From the NCBI GenBank assembly GCA_950097015.1, contig CATNEN010000013.1, positions 496,001 to 560,000 on the forward strand: 64,000 nucleotides of DNA. Reading direction: 5' to 3'. Of this stretch, positions 23,301 through 33,900 are shown one piece after another. This DNA is from Macrostomum hystrix. Its lineage: Eukaryota > Platyhelminthes > Macrostomidae. The translations under genes were made by a program, and so were the position numbers. The notes beneath the pieces were generated by a model. That model did not search any database and was not told the DNA's origin. It worked only from the letters and a program-made list of their open reading frames with translations. The first letter of the stretch is position 1. Every line of letters starts with the position of its first letter.

Positions 23301-23630
23301 CGCATCCTGGCAGAGAGGTTCAACATTCTTCCATTCGGCTTCGTTACCCGACTGCGTCTGAAGTCGCCGACCTGGAATTCCATATTTCGCAGCCTGCCAT
23401 TTATGAATGGCAACGTGATCTGCCTGTGCTGCGGCGATCCGGGGTTCGAACAGTTCAAACTGTGTCTTGACTGCAACGGGTCCTACTGCACGCCCTGTTG
23501 GTACCAGCTGAACTCAATGTGCCTGCTCTGCATCCTGCTGTTTAAGCGGCTCGCTTTGGACTACGAAGAGAAAAGATATAAGAAACGGCTGGCGATGCAG
23601 ATTGAGAGCGGAGTAAATCAAGAGACTTAG
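14328..23630 (+). CDS. DC-STAMP domain protein with C-terminal C4C4 RING (DCST1/DCST2, sneaky/SPE-42 type)
   Basis: Exons are 14328-15519, 15604-15744, 16196-16342, 16417-16899, 17066-17281 and 23292-23630, all joined in phase 0 after the first. They encode about 839 residues. Seen: several hydrophobic segments (TM about 470-489, 507-537 in fused numbering, more in exons 3-5), the conserved region FNGPFQTLMQNLNQ, Cys-rich ectodomain positions, IDIDYRRK, and a C-terminal zinc finger with four C-x2-C pairs (1179/1182, 1193/1196, 1201/1204, 1212/1215). This matches the DC-STAMP family with RING used in sperm function in animals. The RING exon start at 23292 (CGCCAG|ATT) was chosen because it keeps phase. 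No ATG precedes the first membrane segment, so the N-terminus must come from upstream exons, most simply the tetraspanin. The fused protein would have 1247 residues. Confidence 0.75.
15790..16140 (+). repeat. 20-bp minisatellite in a DC-STAMP gene intron
   Basis: About 17 copies of GAGTGGATTAGAGTGAGCAG lie in the intron 15745-16195. Many copies contain GTGAGC or GTAAGC, which resemble the true donor GAT|GTAAGC at 15745. Confidence 0.9.
17282..17519 (+). other. Probable GC-AG intron start and satellite edge
   Basis: The exon ends AAAATTCAG at 17281 and is followed by GCAAGA. No GT donor nearby keeps phase 0 with the RING exon as simply. Degenerate words such as AATCCGTTAATAACCTC before the satellite look like its diverged outermost units. 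Confidence 0.45.
17520..23180 (+). repeat. 18-bp satellite, about 315 copies, CCAAT box in each unit
   Basis: The unit ATCCAATCAGTTACTTAT is repeated with an 18-bp period for about 5.6 kb inside one intron. Each unit carries CCAATCAG (CTGATTGG on the other strand), the NF-Y/Y-box core. Variants are TATATCC/TATCTCC/TTTATCC, CCAATC/CGAATC/CTAATC and AGTTA followed by C, A or G. The variant CAGTAAATTATAT recurs at 17595, 18081, 18621, 19107 and 19557. The spacings of 486, 540, 486 and 450 bp are all multiples of 18, which shows a higher-order structure. Confidence 0.95.
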
Positions 23631-23709
23631 CTGGCTGAGAATGTCTGACTTAGAAATCTTTACTTTTGATTTATTAGGTCCGAGAAATTACTTAATAGAT
23701 TGTGTATAG

Positions 23710-24640
23710 AAGCTGGTATTCTATCTAACAGGTGGTATCCTGTCTAACAGGTGGTATCCTGTCTAACAGGTGGTATCCTGTCTAACTGGTGGTATCCTGT
23801 CTAACAGGTGGTATCCTGTCTAACAGGTGGTATCCTGTCTAACTGGTGGTATCCTGTCTAACAGGTGGTATCCTGTCTAACAGGTGGTATCCTGTCTAAC
23901 TGGTGGTATCCTGTCTAACAGGTGGTATCCTGTCTAACAGGTGGTATCCTGTCTAACTGGTGGTATCCTGTCTAAAAGGTGGTATCCTGTCTAACAGGTG
24001 GTATCCTGTCTAACAGGTGGTATCCTGTCTAACAGGTGGTATCCTGTCTAACTGGTGGTATCCTGTCTAACAGGTGGTATCCTGTCTAACAGGTGGCATT
24101 TTGTCTAACAGGTGGTATCCTGTCTAACAGGTGGTATCCTGTCTAACAGGTGGTATCCTGTCTAACAGGTGGTATCCTGTCTAACAGGTGGTATCCTGTC
24201 TAACAGGTGGCATTTTGCCTAACAGGTGGTTTACTGTCTAACAGGTGGTATCCTGTCTAACAGGTGGTATCCTGTCTAACAGGTGGTATTTTGTCTAACA
24301 GGTGGTATTTTGTCTAACAGGTGGTATCCTGTCTAACTGGTGGTATCTTGTCTAACTGGTGGTATCCTGTCTAACTGGTGGTATCTTGTCTAACTGGTGG
24401 TATCCTGTCTAACTGGTGGTTTACTGTCTAACAGGTGGTATTTTGCCTAACAGGTGGTTTACTGTCTAACAGGTGGTATTCTGTCTAACAGGTGGTATCC
24501 TGTCTAACAGGTGGTTTATTGTCTAACAGGTGTTGTTCTGTCTAACAGGTGATGTATCCTGTCTAACAGGTGTTGTTCTGTCTAACAGGTGGTATCCTGT
24601 CTAACAGGTGATGTATTTGGCTGCTACTCATACAGGTGGT
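23710..24640 (+). repeat. 19-bp satellite downstream of the RING exon
   Basis: About 48 copies of CAGGTGGTATCCTGTCTAA. Each unit holds CTAACAG|GTGGTA, which combines a branch-point-like CTAAC, a CAG acceptor and a GT donor, and also the E-box CAGGTG. It lies 80 bases after the stop codon, so probably in the 3' UTR or flank of the DC-STAMP gene. Confidence 0.9.
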
Positions 24641-24775
24641 GTCCTTATCTCACATTAGTTAGAATTAGAATGTCAAACAAAGCTCGCATATGTTAACTGA
24701 CAAACCTCTTAGTTCATTATTGACTAAACAATCTAAATGGCGCATAGATCAAAGCATATTTTTCTGTTTGCTGCT

Positions 24776-24781
24776 AATAAA
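24776..24781 (+). terminator. Candidate poly(A) signal for the DC-STAMP gene
   Basis: AATAAA about 1.15 kb after the stop at 23630, beyond the 19-bp satellite. If used, the satellite would be in the mature 3' UTR. Confidence 0.35.
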
Positions 24782-25401
24782 AGTGCAGTCTGGTACTTAG
24801 AAGTGGTTTGAACCACCTAGGTAATGCACTTTAAATCCTAATTTCTAACAAAACATATACTCGACATTTTTGCAGGCCTCTGTTATAAGCCTTATAAACA
24901 GTAAATTTAGGCAGAAAAGGAATTATTATAATTAATTTTTTTTCCATTTCTTCAACTTAAGGTACTGGGAGCTAATTAGTAAGACAATTGAACAGTGGAT
25001 TCAACAGTGGATATTTTTGATTGGCCATTTCAATTCATGGTTAGAAAAACAGGAAACCAAGGATGGTCGGTGGTTCGTAACAAATAACAGATTTGTTTTG
25101 TGAAGGGAGCCTATAGTTAAGTTAAGCATTTAATTTTTTGTTTGTGTGGCAGAATTAATGCGGATAAAATATTGAAAGTAAAAACACATTGGAACAAAGC
25201 TCTTGTGCAGTCTTTGTTCAGTAAATCACGAAATGGCCTAGGTCAGCGCCTTACAGTTTAAATCTGAAAGCTTGGAAAATTTCATAGATATTTTTTGCAT
25301 AGAAGGCCGATTTTCGATAAAAAAAAAACAAGGCTAAAACAAAACAAAACAGAACTTGTACAACAGAGACTGGCGTCTGTCTTTAAGAACAATGGGTCTT
25401 C
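24782..25401. other. AT-rich spacer between convergent genes
   Basis: No gene or element is recognised between the DC-STAMP 3' flank and the hAT MITE. Confidence 0.4.
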
Positions 25402-25409
25402 ATCTAGTG

Positions 25410-26262
25410 CAGGGGTCGGCAAACTTATTAGCGTGCGGGCCACGGACAGAACCTAAAAGACGACAGCGGGCCGCATTAACTGTAGGAATATGAGACATGG
25501 GAGAAATGAGACACGGGATAAATGAGACAAGGGAGGGATAAGACAGGGGAGAGATGAGACAGGCGAGAGATGAGACAGGGGAGAGATGAGACAGGGGAAA
25601 GATGAGACAGGGGAGAGATGAGACAGGCGAGAGATGAGACAGGGGAGAGATGAGACAGGGGAGAGATGAGACAGGGGAGAGTTGAGTCAGGGAAGAGATG
25701 AGACAGGGGAGAGATGAGACAGGGGAGAGATGAGACAGGGGAAAAATGAGACAGGGGAGAGATGAGACACGGGAGAGTTGAGTCAGGGAAGAGATGAGAC
25801 AGGGGAGAGATGAGACAGGGGAGAGTTGAGTCAGGGAAGAGATGAGACAGGGGAGAGATGAGACAGGGGAGAGATGAGACAGGGGAAAGATGAGACAGGA
25901 GAGATATGAGACAGGGGAGAGATGAGACAGGGGAGAGTTGAGTCAGGGAAGAGATGAGACAGGGGAGAGATGAGACAAGGGAGAGATGAGACAGGGGTGA
26001 GATGAGTCAGAGAATAGATAAGACAGGGGAGAGATGAGACAGGGGAGAGACGAGACAGGGAAGAGATGAGACACAGAAGAGATGAGACTCAGGAGAGATG
26101 AGACTCAGGAGAGATGAGACACAGGAGAGATAAAAGACACAGGAAAGATAAGACAGGGGAGAGATCAGATAGGATACTATAGGTGTTGGAAGGGGCAAGG
26201 GGCCGGATTTGGGAGCTTCGAGGGCCGCATCTGGCCCGCGGGCCGGAGTTTGCCGACCCCTG
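25410..26262 (+). mobile_element. hAT-type MITE, copy 1, with internal 16-bp satellite
   Basis: Terminal inverted repeats CAGGGGTCGGCAAACT and AGTTTGCCGACCCCTG bound 853 bp. The 8-bp direct repeat ATCTAGTG flanks it at 25402-25409 and 26263-26270. The CAGGGGTCGGCAAACT end and the 8-bp duplication are typical of hAT elements. There is no transposase. The interior (about 25487-26190) is an array of about 44 units based on GAGACAGGGGAGAGAT. Confidence 0.9.
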
Positions 26263-26270
26263 ATCTAGTG

Positions 26271-26761
26271 CTAACAGGCACGCTCGGAGATAGGCTGTAA
26301 TAGAGGCACTACAGAACAATACAGAGACGTTAGTAACACCCTGGAAATGTAAAAACAGTTCTGTGAGTGCTGTTTGCTGTGATTCAAAAATAGCATAAGC
26401 GTTTCTTTACATTCCAAGAAGATTAACTGATTCAGCAACCTATGCGATGCGAAATATGCGCGAATGTGTACGAGATTCTGAGCTTGTGCTCAACATGTGA
26501 CCAGGGCTTTTGATCGTCAAAAAGTATTTTCTGGCTTATATGAAGTCAGAAGAATCATAAGATTGCGTTTCGAGTGCTTTTTAGACCTGGTCACATTAAA
26601 TCGTCACCCATTGGCTGGAATTCTGGGCCCCACCCCACTCCATCAAGCCAATCCCACTCCGCCAGTCATTCCCCTATCTAATCTCTGATTGGCTGTCGCA
26701 AAAAGATACAAAGTCCAGCGAGAAAAAATATTAAAATACACGAGGCATCGACTGCACTGGC
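26271..26761. other. 3' flank of MTHFR
   Basis: The sequence lies just after the MTHFR stop codon on the minus strand. No canonical AATAAA was found on that strand here. No other gene is seen. Confidence 0.35.
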
Positions 26762-29700
26762 TCATTGCCGCTGCTCAGAATGGGCCGAGAGCACCTGCTC
26801 AACCACCGACCAGAGGCAGTTCTCGGCCGGGAACTGGTTGTCAACCAACGTCACCAGCAGGTAGCTGTCAGCAATTCCCTGAATCAACCGACGGCTGGTG
26901 GAACCCTCCGGGTACAGGTTCGCCCACTCCTGTGTCCACAGACCGAAGGCTTCGTCCTTCCAGGCCATGAAGGCGCTGTTGTCGCACACGGTTGGCTGAA
27001 TGATTTCAGAGGCCGGGAAGACGCCCCAGGTGAGGGCGATCGGCTGCTGCTGGCTGAAATTAAGCCGATTCACTGTGCCCTCCCGGTTGACAATCTGGTA
27101 GTTGACGCGGGGCGTGAAGCGCTCCAGGACTTGCTGGAATGGTGCGAAGTTCATTTGTCATCCTTGTGGCTTCTTGACCAAACTCAGCACACATCTCCCA
27201 ACTCCACATCGCCGCGGTAAAATAGCCCTCAACTCCGACCCACCTCCAGCGCGGCCAGGAAATGTCCGGGCAGGAAGAACTCCAGGTAGGCCTTCTGGTA
27301 GACGTAGCCGCCGGGCTCGCCCCAGCCGTAGGTCGGGTCCTCGCTAGGCAGGCCGTTAACATTGGGCTGTGAGTTGATGGTGAGCACACCGCGACTATTG
27401 AGCAGCAGCAGCTGGTCGCGAATGTCGCAGCTCTCTCGCTGCAGCTCATCGTCGCTCCAGGGCAGGCGGGTGACGCGAACGCCGTTCTGGTTGGGCTCGC
27501 CGGAGACGAAGTTGACAAACACGCGCCAGACGTCGGCCTCGCTAGCTAGCTCCTCGCCCCACATGCTCAGCCTGTCCTTCTTGCTGGCGCGGACTGCGCG
27601 AACGGCGTGGTCGAGGGAGCTGCTTAGAAACTAAGTCTTAGAATGGAATATTTTAATGTTTCACGATTAAATTGAATAGTACTCACCTGTGAGATAAAAG
27701 AGGTAATAATCTTTCAGATCGCCGAATGCCGGCGCGTCCGGGCGGCCCCAGCGACCGTTGGGAAATTCTTCCCAGTGTAGAGTCCGGTGCACATAGCTAG
27801 TTGGCCGATTGGACCAGAATACGGGCCGGACTAGTTCGCCGCAGCGTTCGTGATTTGCCGAGTGTTTCCATGGCAACGGCCGGGGCAGGTCCTCGTGCCA
27901 GAGGCCGATGTTACGCAAGATCTCGATGGTGGCTACCTCCCGATTCAGTGTGTAGAAGTGAATGCCTGAGAAATGTGACACGGAGAAGAAAGTTATTTGC
28001 ATCTACATTTTCGAGCGCTATCGGCTATCGGCTATTGGTAATTTTAATTGCTCCATATTGTCTAAGCCACACAAATGAATGCGGCCTCGCCTTCACTCAC
28101 CGTGCACTTCGCCGCTCTCCAACAGCCGCCGGCAGAGCTGCGTGCACTGGAAGATGCCGTAGTTTCTAATGGCCTCGTCGTTCTCCTTGATCGGCTCGAT
28201 GGTGCGAATGATCTCATCCGGGACGGCCAGCTTGGACAGTTTTACAATGTGCCGCAGAGATTGGTAGGCCTGAATTGGAAGCACTCCTGGAATGATGGGA
28301 CACCGAATGCCCAGCTGCCTGCAGTCCGATTGGAACTTCAAGAAGGTCTCGGCCTCGAAGAAAAGCTGAGTTATGATGAAGTCTGCGCCGGCGTCCACCT
28401 ATGGGTAGAAGGGGGGCAGATTGCGAGGTGAGAGGGAGACAGGAAAGGTTTGAAAGGATGGATAAGGGATGCAGAGAGTTGAAGGACGAGGAGGGATGAA
28501 GGATGCTGTGAGATAAATGGGAAGTAGGGATGAGGGATGTTAAGAGATGGAGGTGCAAGGAAGGGTGAGGGATGCTGGGAGATGGAGGGCAAGGAAGGGT
28601 GAGGGATGCTGTGAGATTGAGGGCCAGGAAGGGTGAGGGATGCTGGGAGATGGAGGGGAAGGAAGGATTAGGGATGCTGGGAGATGGAGGGGAAGGAAGT
28701 GTGAGGGATGCTGGGACATGGAGGGGAAGGAAGGATGAGGGATGCTGGGAGATGGAGGGGAAGGGTGAGGGATGCTGGGAGATGGAGGGGAAGGGTGAGG
28801 GATGCTGGGAGATGGAGGGGAAGGAAGGGTGAGGGATGCTGGGACATGGAGGGGAAGGAAGGATGAGGGATGCTGGGAGATGGAGGGGAAGGAAGGGTGA
28901 GGGATGCTGGGACATGGAGGGGAAGGAAGGATGAGGGATGCTGGGAGATGGAGGGGAAGGAAGGGTGAGGGATGCTGGGACATGGAGGGGAAGGAAGGAT
29001 GAGGGACGCTGGGACATGGAGGGGAAGGAAGGATGAGGGATGCTGGGAGATGGAGGGGAAGGGTGAGGGATGCTGGGAGATGGAGGCGAAGGAAGGGTGA
29101 GGGATGCTGGGAGATGGAGGGGAAGGAAGGACATGAAATCAATAAGTGGAATTAGGTGTTAAACTAGCAGCTGGACCTAAATGATCAAATGACAACAATC
29201 CCAGAAAGCATAAACACGAGCTAGCAATAATTGACTAAAGGAGAGGTGTGCAGTCCCTAGTTTTGCTTTGGGGCTTTCTCCGGGAATTTCTGGCCAACAT
29301 GCTGCGTTATCTAATCTAAATGAGCGCTTCTAAAAAAAGAACTCATGTTAGTATGTGCTCCGAATTAGATAAGAAAATCCGGTGAACGGCGGCGGGGAAA
29401 CCCCCAACACTTTCGCTACAGGTATTTCACCCGCACTGTCTAAGATAGTCGGTGGAATTTTCCTAGTTTGCCTATCAGAGGTCCAAGGCAATGTGTTCAA
29501 TCTCTACTAAGGCTTGATTTAATTGAACGAAATGGACTCTCAACTTGTTATCTCTGTGAACATTTTCGCTACTTACTATATTATTATTACTTTTTGTGAA
29601 TACAAACACTTTGCTGCTTAAAATTCAATTTCGCCTTTACATCTTCTTTCACTCTCTTCTCCTCGCCCTCAAAAGGACTCAAACCCCCGTAGATTACTCT

Positions 29701-30540
29701 CTCCCCACTCGCTTCACTCTCTCTATAAATCTCTTTAGCTGTATCTCTTTCTCTTTAATCTATCTCAGAGAAGTCACATGCAGTGCAAAAGCATGAACTT
29801 CACAGCGGCAAAGTCACCTTCTCCTTGAGCCTGAGCAGGTCCTCAGCGTAGCTGGTCGCCTCCGGGTGTCCGGTCGGATAGCCGGCCACGCAGATGTTGA
29901 AGAAGCTGCCGTAGCGCTTCCGAATTAGCCGCACCAAGTCGACTGCGTAACGAAAGTCGCCAAGCAGTTCGGAGCCATCGCCAACGTTGCTGCCGTCGCC
30001 GCCACCGTTGCTGCCGGGCTCCTCCTGAGTTTCTGGCAGGTCGCCACGCAGGGCTAAAATATTTTTCAGGCCGAGGCTCTTTGCTCTCTCCAGAGCCGCC
30101 GTCATCCGCTCCTCGGGCAGGCCGACGCAGGTGACGTGCAGCATTGTGTCGATGCCGCTGTAGTTGAGCATGGCCGAGGCCACCATAATTGACGACGTTG
30201 GCGCGTCGCTCATCGGATTGCCAGCCGGATGCCAAGTGACGTCGCAGAATAGGGGCCGGCCCTTGGCGAATCGGTCGAACTTCGATATGAGATTGACAGC
30301 GCCGCTGGCTGTGCGCGGCGGAAAGAATTCGCACGAGAACCAGCGCTTGCCCTTCTCGATGCGCCGATTGATTCGGCTGATGAGCGGCCGGTACTGGGCG
30401 ATTGGCAGCACCGGTGATTGGGGCCTGCTGTCATGGTTGTCAATGGTCTCCGTGGCGGTGCTGGAGCTGTCGCCGCTGGAGACGCGGGACAGCTTCAGGG
30501 GGGCATCGGTGGCGTGGCCGTTCTCTTGTAGCGGCTCCAT
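26762..30540 (-). CDS. MTHFR: Methylenetetrahydrofolate reductase, complete, five exons
   Basis: MTHFR reduces 5,10-methylene-THF to 5-methyl-THF in cytosolic folate metabolism. Exons (minus strand) are 30540-29818, 28398-28101, 27965-27683, 27619-27244 and 27133-26762, giving 683 residues against about 656 in human. The N-terminal flavin TIM barrel shows [10 protein letters not shown] with the catalytic Glu at 71, [16 protein letters not shown] (162-167), [12 protein letters not shown] and [13 protein letters not shown]. The C-terminal regulatory domain shows LHFYTLNRE-like [55 protein letters not shown] and the final [11 protein letters not shown]. The first 45 residues are Ser/Thr-rich, like the phosphorylated N-terminus of animal MTHFR. 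A Gly/Glu insert occupies about residues 170-192. At the third intron the strong donor CAG|GTGAGT at 27686 is out of frame. A donor five bases later (GA|GTACTA) restores the frame. Confidence 0.93.
28440..29130 (-). repeat. About 34-bp minisatellite in MTHFR intron 1
   Basis: About 21 units containing GAGGGATGCTGGGAGATGGA and GGGAAGGAAGG. The plus strand is almost pure purine plus T, so the MTHFR transcript carries a pyrimidine-rich version of this array. Some units are four bases shorter. Confidence 0.9.
29131..29817 (-). other. Rest of MTHFR intron 1
   Basis: No repeat array or coding feature is seen. The donor AAG|GTGACT is at 29817. Confidence 0.5.
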
Positions 30541-30760
30541 AAGGAAGAGTAGGACGCTGGATTACTAAGGACTTGTGTGCTCCACTAGCGAATAGGGCAG
30601 GGGGTCTGGAGGGGGTGTATGCGTCGTACAGAGTTGGGGTGGGTTGCGGTTGAATGAAGGTTGATAGAAAGTGGGTTTGAGAAAGCCCTCCCTTTGCGAG
30701 ACAAGAGGCGTGGAAAGCAAGCTGAGCTAGACGAGAATCACTCGGGCTAAGGCGGTCTAG

Positions 30761-30767
30761 TTTTATA
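30761..30767 (-). promoter_or_regulatory. TATA box candidate for MTHFR
   Basis: On the minus strand the sequence reads GCGCCTATAAAACTAGACC, a TATAAAA in a GC-rich setting 221 bases before the MTHFR ATG. A start site near 30735 would give a 5' leader of about 195 bases. The element is inferred from consensus only. Confidence 0.4.
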
Positions 30768-30969
30768 GGCGCGGAGAGGGACTGGGTGGGGCGGTTTCGG
30801 AATTCCCCGACCTTGAGTGAATCTCTGTCCCGCCCGGCCGGTATTGGCCCCGGACCATGAACTGTTCGGGCTGTACAGCCTAGCCCGGGAGTCGCCCCTC
30901 TGGTCACGCATGGGACGAGTGACGGAAACTACAGCGCTTTGGGTTTTCTGCCCGACCATGCCCCTCTAC

Positions 30970-33900
30970 CCAGGTTCAAAATAAGTGCGTAGCATTCGTT
31001 TTACACACCCCTCAAGGCCACTACCGGTGAGGCGAGTTTAACGCAGTGTACATACTGTGCGGTACTGGGACAAAGTGTGCTTTTAGGCCGACTTTCCCGC
31101 ATGGAAAGCTATCAAAAAGCGTTCAGAGGGAACCGAAAAATTTCTTTCAAGCTCTAAAGATAGGCGCGGAAACAAAAAACCGGTGTCTGAATTTACTAAA
31201 TTTACCATTTCATTCGGTATTATAGTATTTACTGAATTATATAAGCTTTCACAAAAAAAATTTAATCGAAAAGTTAATGCACCCCAAATAATTCCTAACT
31301 TCGTTGCATGTTACTGAGGATTCCTTTTTACAAGTTTAGTCGCAGCAGCTCTTTAATTATAAACATTTATTAACTTTTAAATACAACCCAATTTGTGCTC
31401 AGGCTTACGAGTACGTATTAGCTTGTTTTGTCTCTCGAATTTGTTTATGCCGCTTAGAGAGACGTGTAAACAAGTTTGAGCTAAGCTAAAGTAAAGATAG
31501 TTAAAAGAAGAAGGCAAATATGAAAGTGAAGTCACGATGTAAAAATATTATTAAGATAATTAGACATTAGTAAAAACATCTCCGTTAATGGAGAACATTA
31601 TAAGGGATCAGTAAAATTTATTTTAATAGACAAGGCAAACGAAAAAACTAATGTAACTTTTAAATTCTCTCGCAAATATAGAAATATAGAACTAGCTTTA
31701 AAATTGAATAATTGATTATGAAATTAAATAGGCAATGTTGGCAGAAAAAAACAGGCAAAATACAAGCGATAATTAAAAAAGAGTTCCAGATTTGTTTAGG
31801 CACACACACATACATACTACTCAATCTTAACTGGCCTAGATAAGTAGTTAAGAGACTTTTCATCAGTCATCACTTTATCTAGAAAATTTATGTTAACAAA
31901 ATATATATTCCAATGGAAGAAAGAAAGCGTATCTACCCTTTTAAAAGGATTACTAAATAACATTAAGCTTGGAAAAAAAACACAAAATAATATTATTAAA
32001 AACAAAGAGAAAACGGTGCAGCTTTTAGAGTTTGCAGCAGACAGAAATCGTAGGAAAAAAATTGAGCAAAAATGCTTAGCGCGAAAACAATTATTCTTTA
32101 TTTATTATTTTGTTAAGCAGATTGCAGGAAAAAGAATTATGAAGTGGTCTGCCAACAAAAACTGTGCAACCAGAAAAAATTAAGTAGACAATGCTTACCA
32201 AGAATAGGTTAGTCAAATTTATAGAATTCTAGAATTCTACAATATAATTGGTTAATTTAAATCCTGTGTCCGACAAAAAAGCACGCAACAGAAAAAAACA
32301 GTATGACAAGGCGAGGAGTCGAGTGGCCAGTGTTTAAATTAAAATGTTATTTTTTCATTCAGGGTAGACAGCGTGAGTAACTATGCTAGGATTTTAAGTT
32401 CATAATGCATCGTCATCTAATTAGCTAACTTTAAAATACTACTTTCTAAGAAATGTTGAACTCACTGGAAAACTCGCACCTGCCATTCCGTTAGAGCAGC
32501 AACCAAGGAACAGCCATAGCTAACTGGAAAGCGATAACTATTGCCGCGATATTGGCTTTAGTCGATCAAATTGTGATATTTACAAAAACGCCATTGGATA
32601 AGTGGAAAGCAGACGGACAGAACTGGGCCAGAACAACAACAAACTAAATGATGAACAAAAGCTATAACAATTGAAACAGGAAAATTTATGACTGTAGCCA
32701 GACAGGCAAACAATAAAGTTTACAATTTAAATAAATCCTACCAACTGTTGCACTAACTCATCGGGCAACACACGAACACGTGCACACAAACTACTCAATT
32801 GGGTAAGTAGTATAGAAGAAAATATCAACAACATTTGCCAAGTTAGATAAATCTAGTAAAAATATCAATAAATCACTCGTTTCGCCTGTGAGCGCGTGTA
32901 GGTGCAAAAATTAATTAATTATCTAAGGAAAATTTGAAAGGCGCATTATTTAAACAATTACAAAATACGACGGAAAAAGATTACAAACAAAATGCGCCCG
33001 AACGAGACACACCAAAAAAAGAATAATTTACTACAGAATAGTCTTTTATTGACAAGACAATCAGAAGAACGATTCTAGACTATAGTGAATGAAAAGAATA
33101 GAAAATTTGGCCAGTGCAACTGTGAACCAGAGCGCATCTAATATATAAATAGACTATTGCTAAAGTACAGAAGATACGCGTTTAGTGAAGCACACCAGTA
33201 TATAATATAATACATAATAAGTATACCTGCCTAAGCATAGATAGTACTTAGATAAATTTATAACGCTATGGGCTTTAGATTGGACCTTAATTGATCAACA
33301 GCAATTTTCTGCTGATCATAAAGTGTAACAGAATTTAGATCAAAGATGGGAATGAATCAAAAGTAGCGAAACACAAACAATTATTATCAGACTATCTGTA
33401 ACAATATTTTAATATAACTGGAAAAACTAGTACTACTACTGAGAGCATAGCTAAGTAGTAACAAACGATTCTTAAAATGATAAATTCGTGTCCAAACTAT
33501 ATGTAGACAGCTGGCGTCTTACGAAGAGGTTAGAAGTAGTACTAAAAAGCTTATTGATTTTTTGGTGCACTTTTAGACTGCGCTCAGTTTGACACTTTGA
33601 TTTGACTTGAAATAGCTTCATCGTGTCGGTGACGTTGCAGCTTCAGTTGGTATGACAACAGACAACTTGGCCTTTTCGATAGGACAAAGATCCGTGTTTG
33701 ACAAACAAATCTGAGACAAGAGAGGCAAAGAAAAAAGTGGCAAAACAGAAGCCTAAGCATGAAAGCGGCGATGCTGTTTATTTTGTTAAACAATCGACAA
33801 AGGTTACGCCAGTGAATACGCGCACAAGGCTAACATGAGTGAGTAATTTTTTGCTTCAAAATATTTTGTGCACGCAACGAAAATAGTTGAATTCAATTTA

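Noticed and set aside
26007-26319. Ser/Leu-rich frames on the minus strand
   Set aside because: Internal satellite of the hAT MITE.
28214-29142. Long Ser/Pro/His-rich open frames (SIPHPS repeats)
   Set aside because: They are translations of the minisatellite in MTHFR intron 1 on the minus strand, and the MTHFR splice sites flank it.
31890-32183. Lys-rich 97-residue open frame
   Set aside because: Low-complexity A-rich DNA with no splice context or family resemblance.
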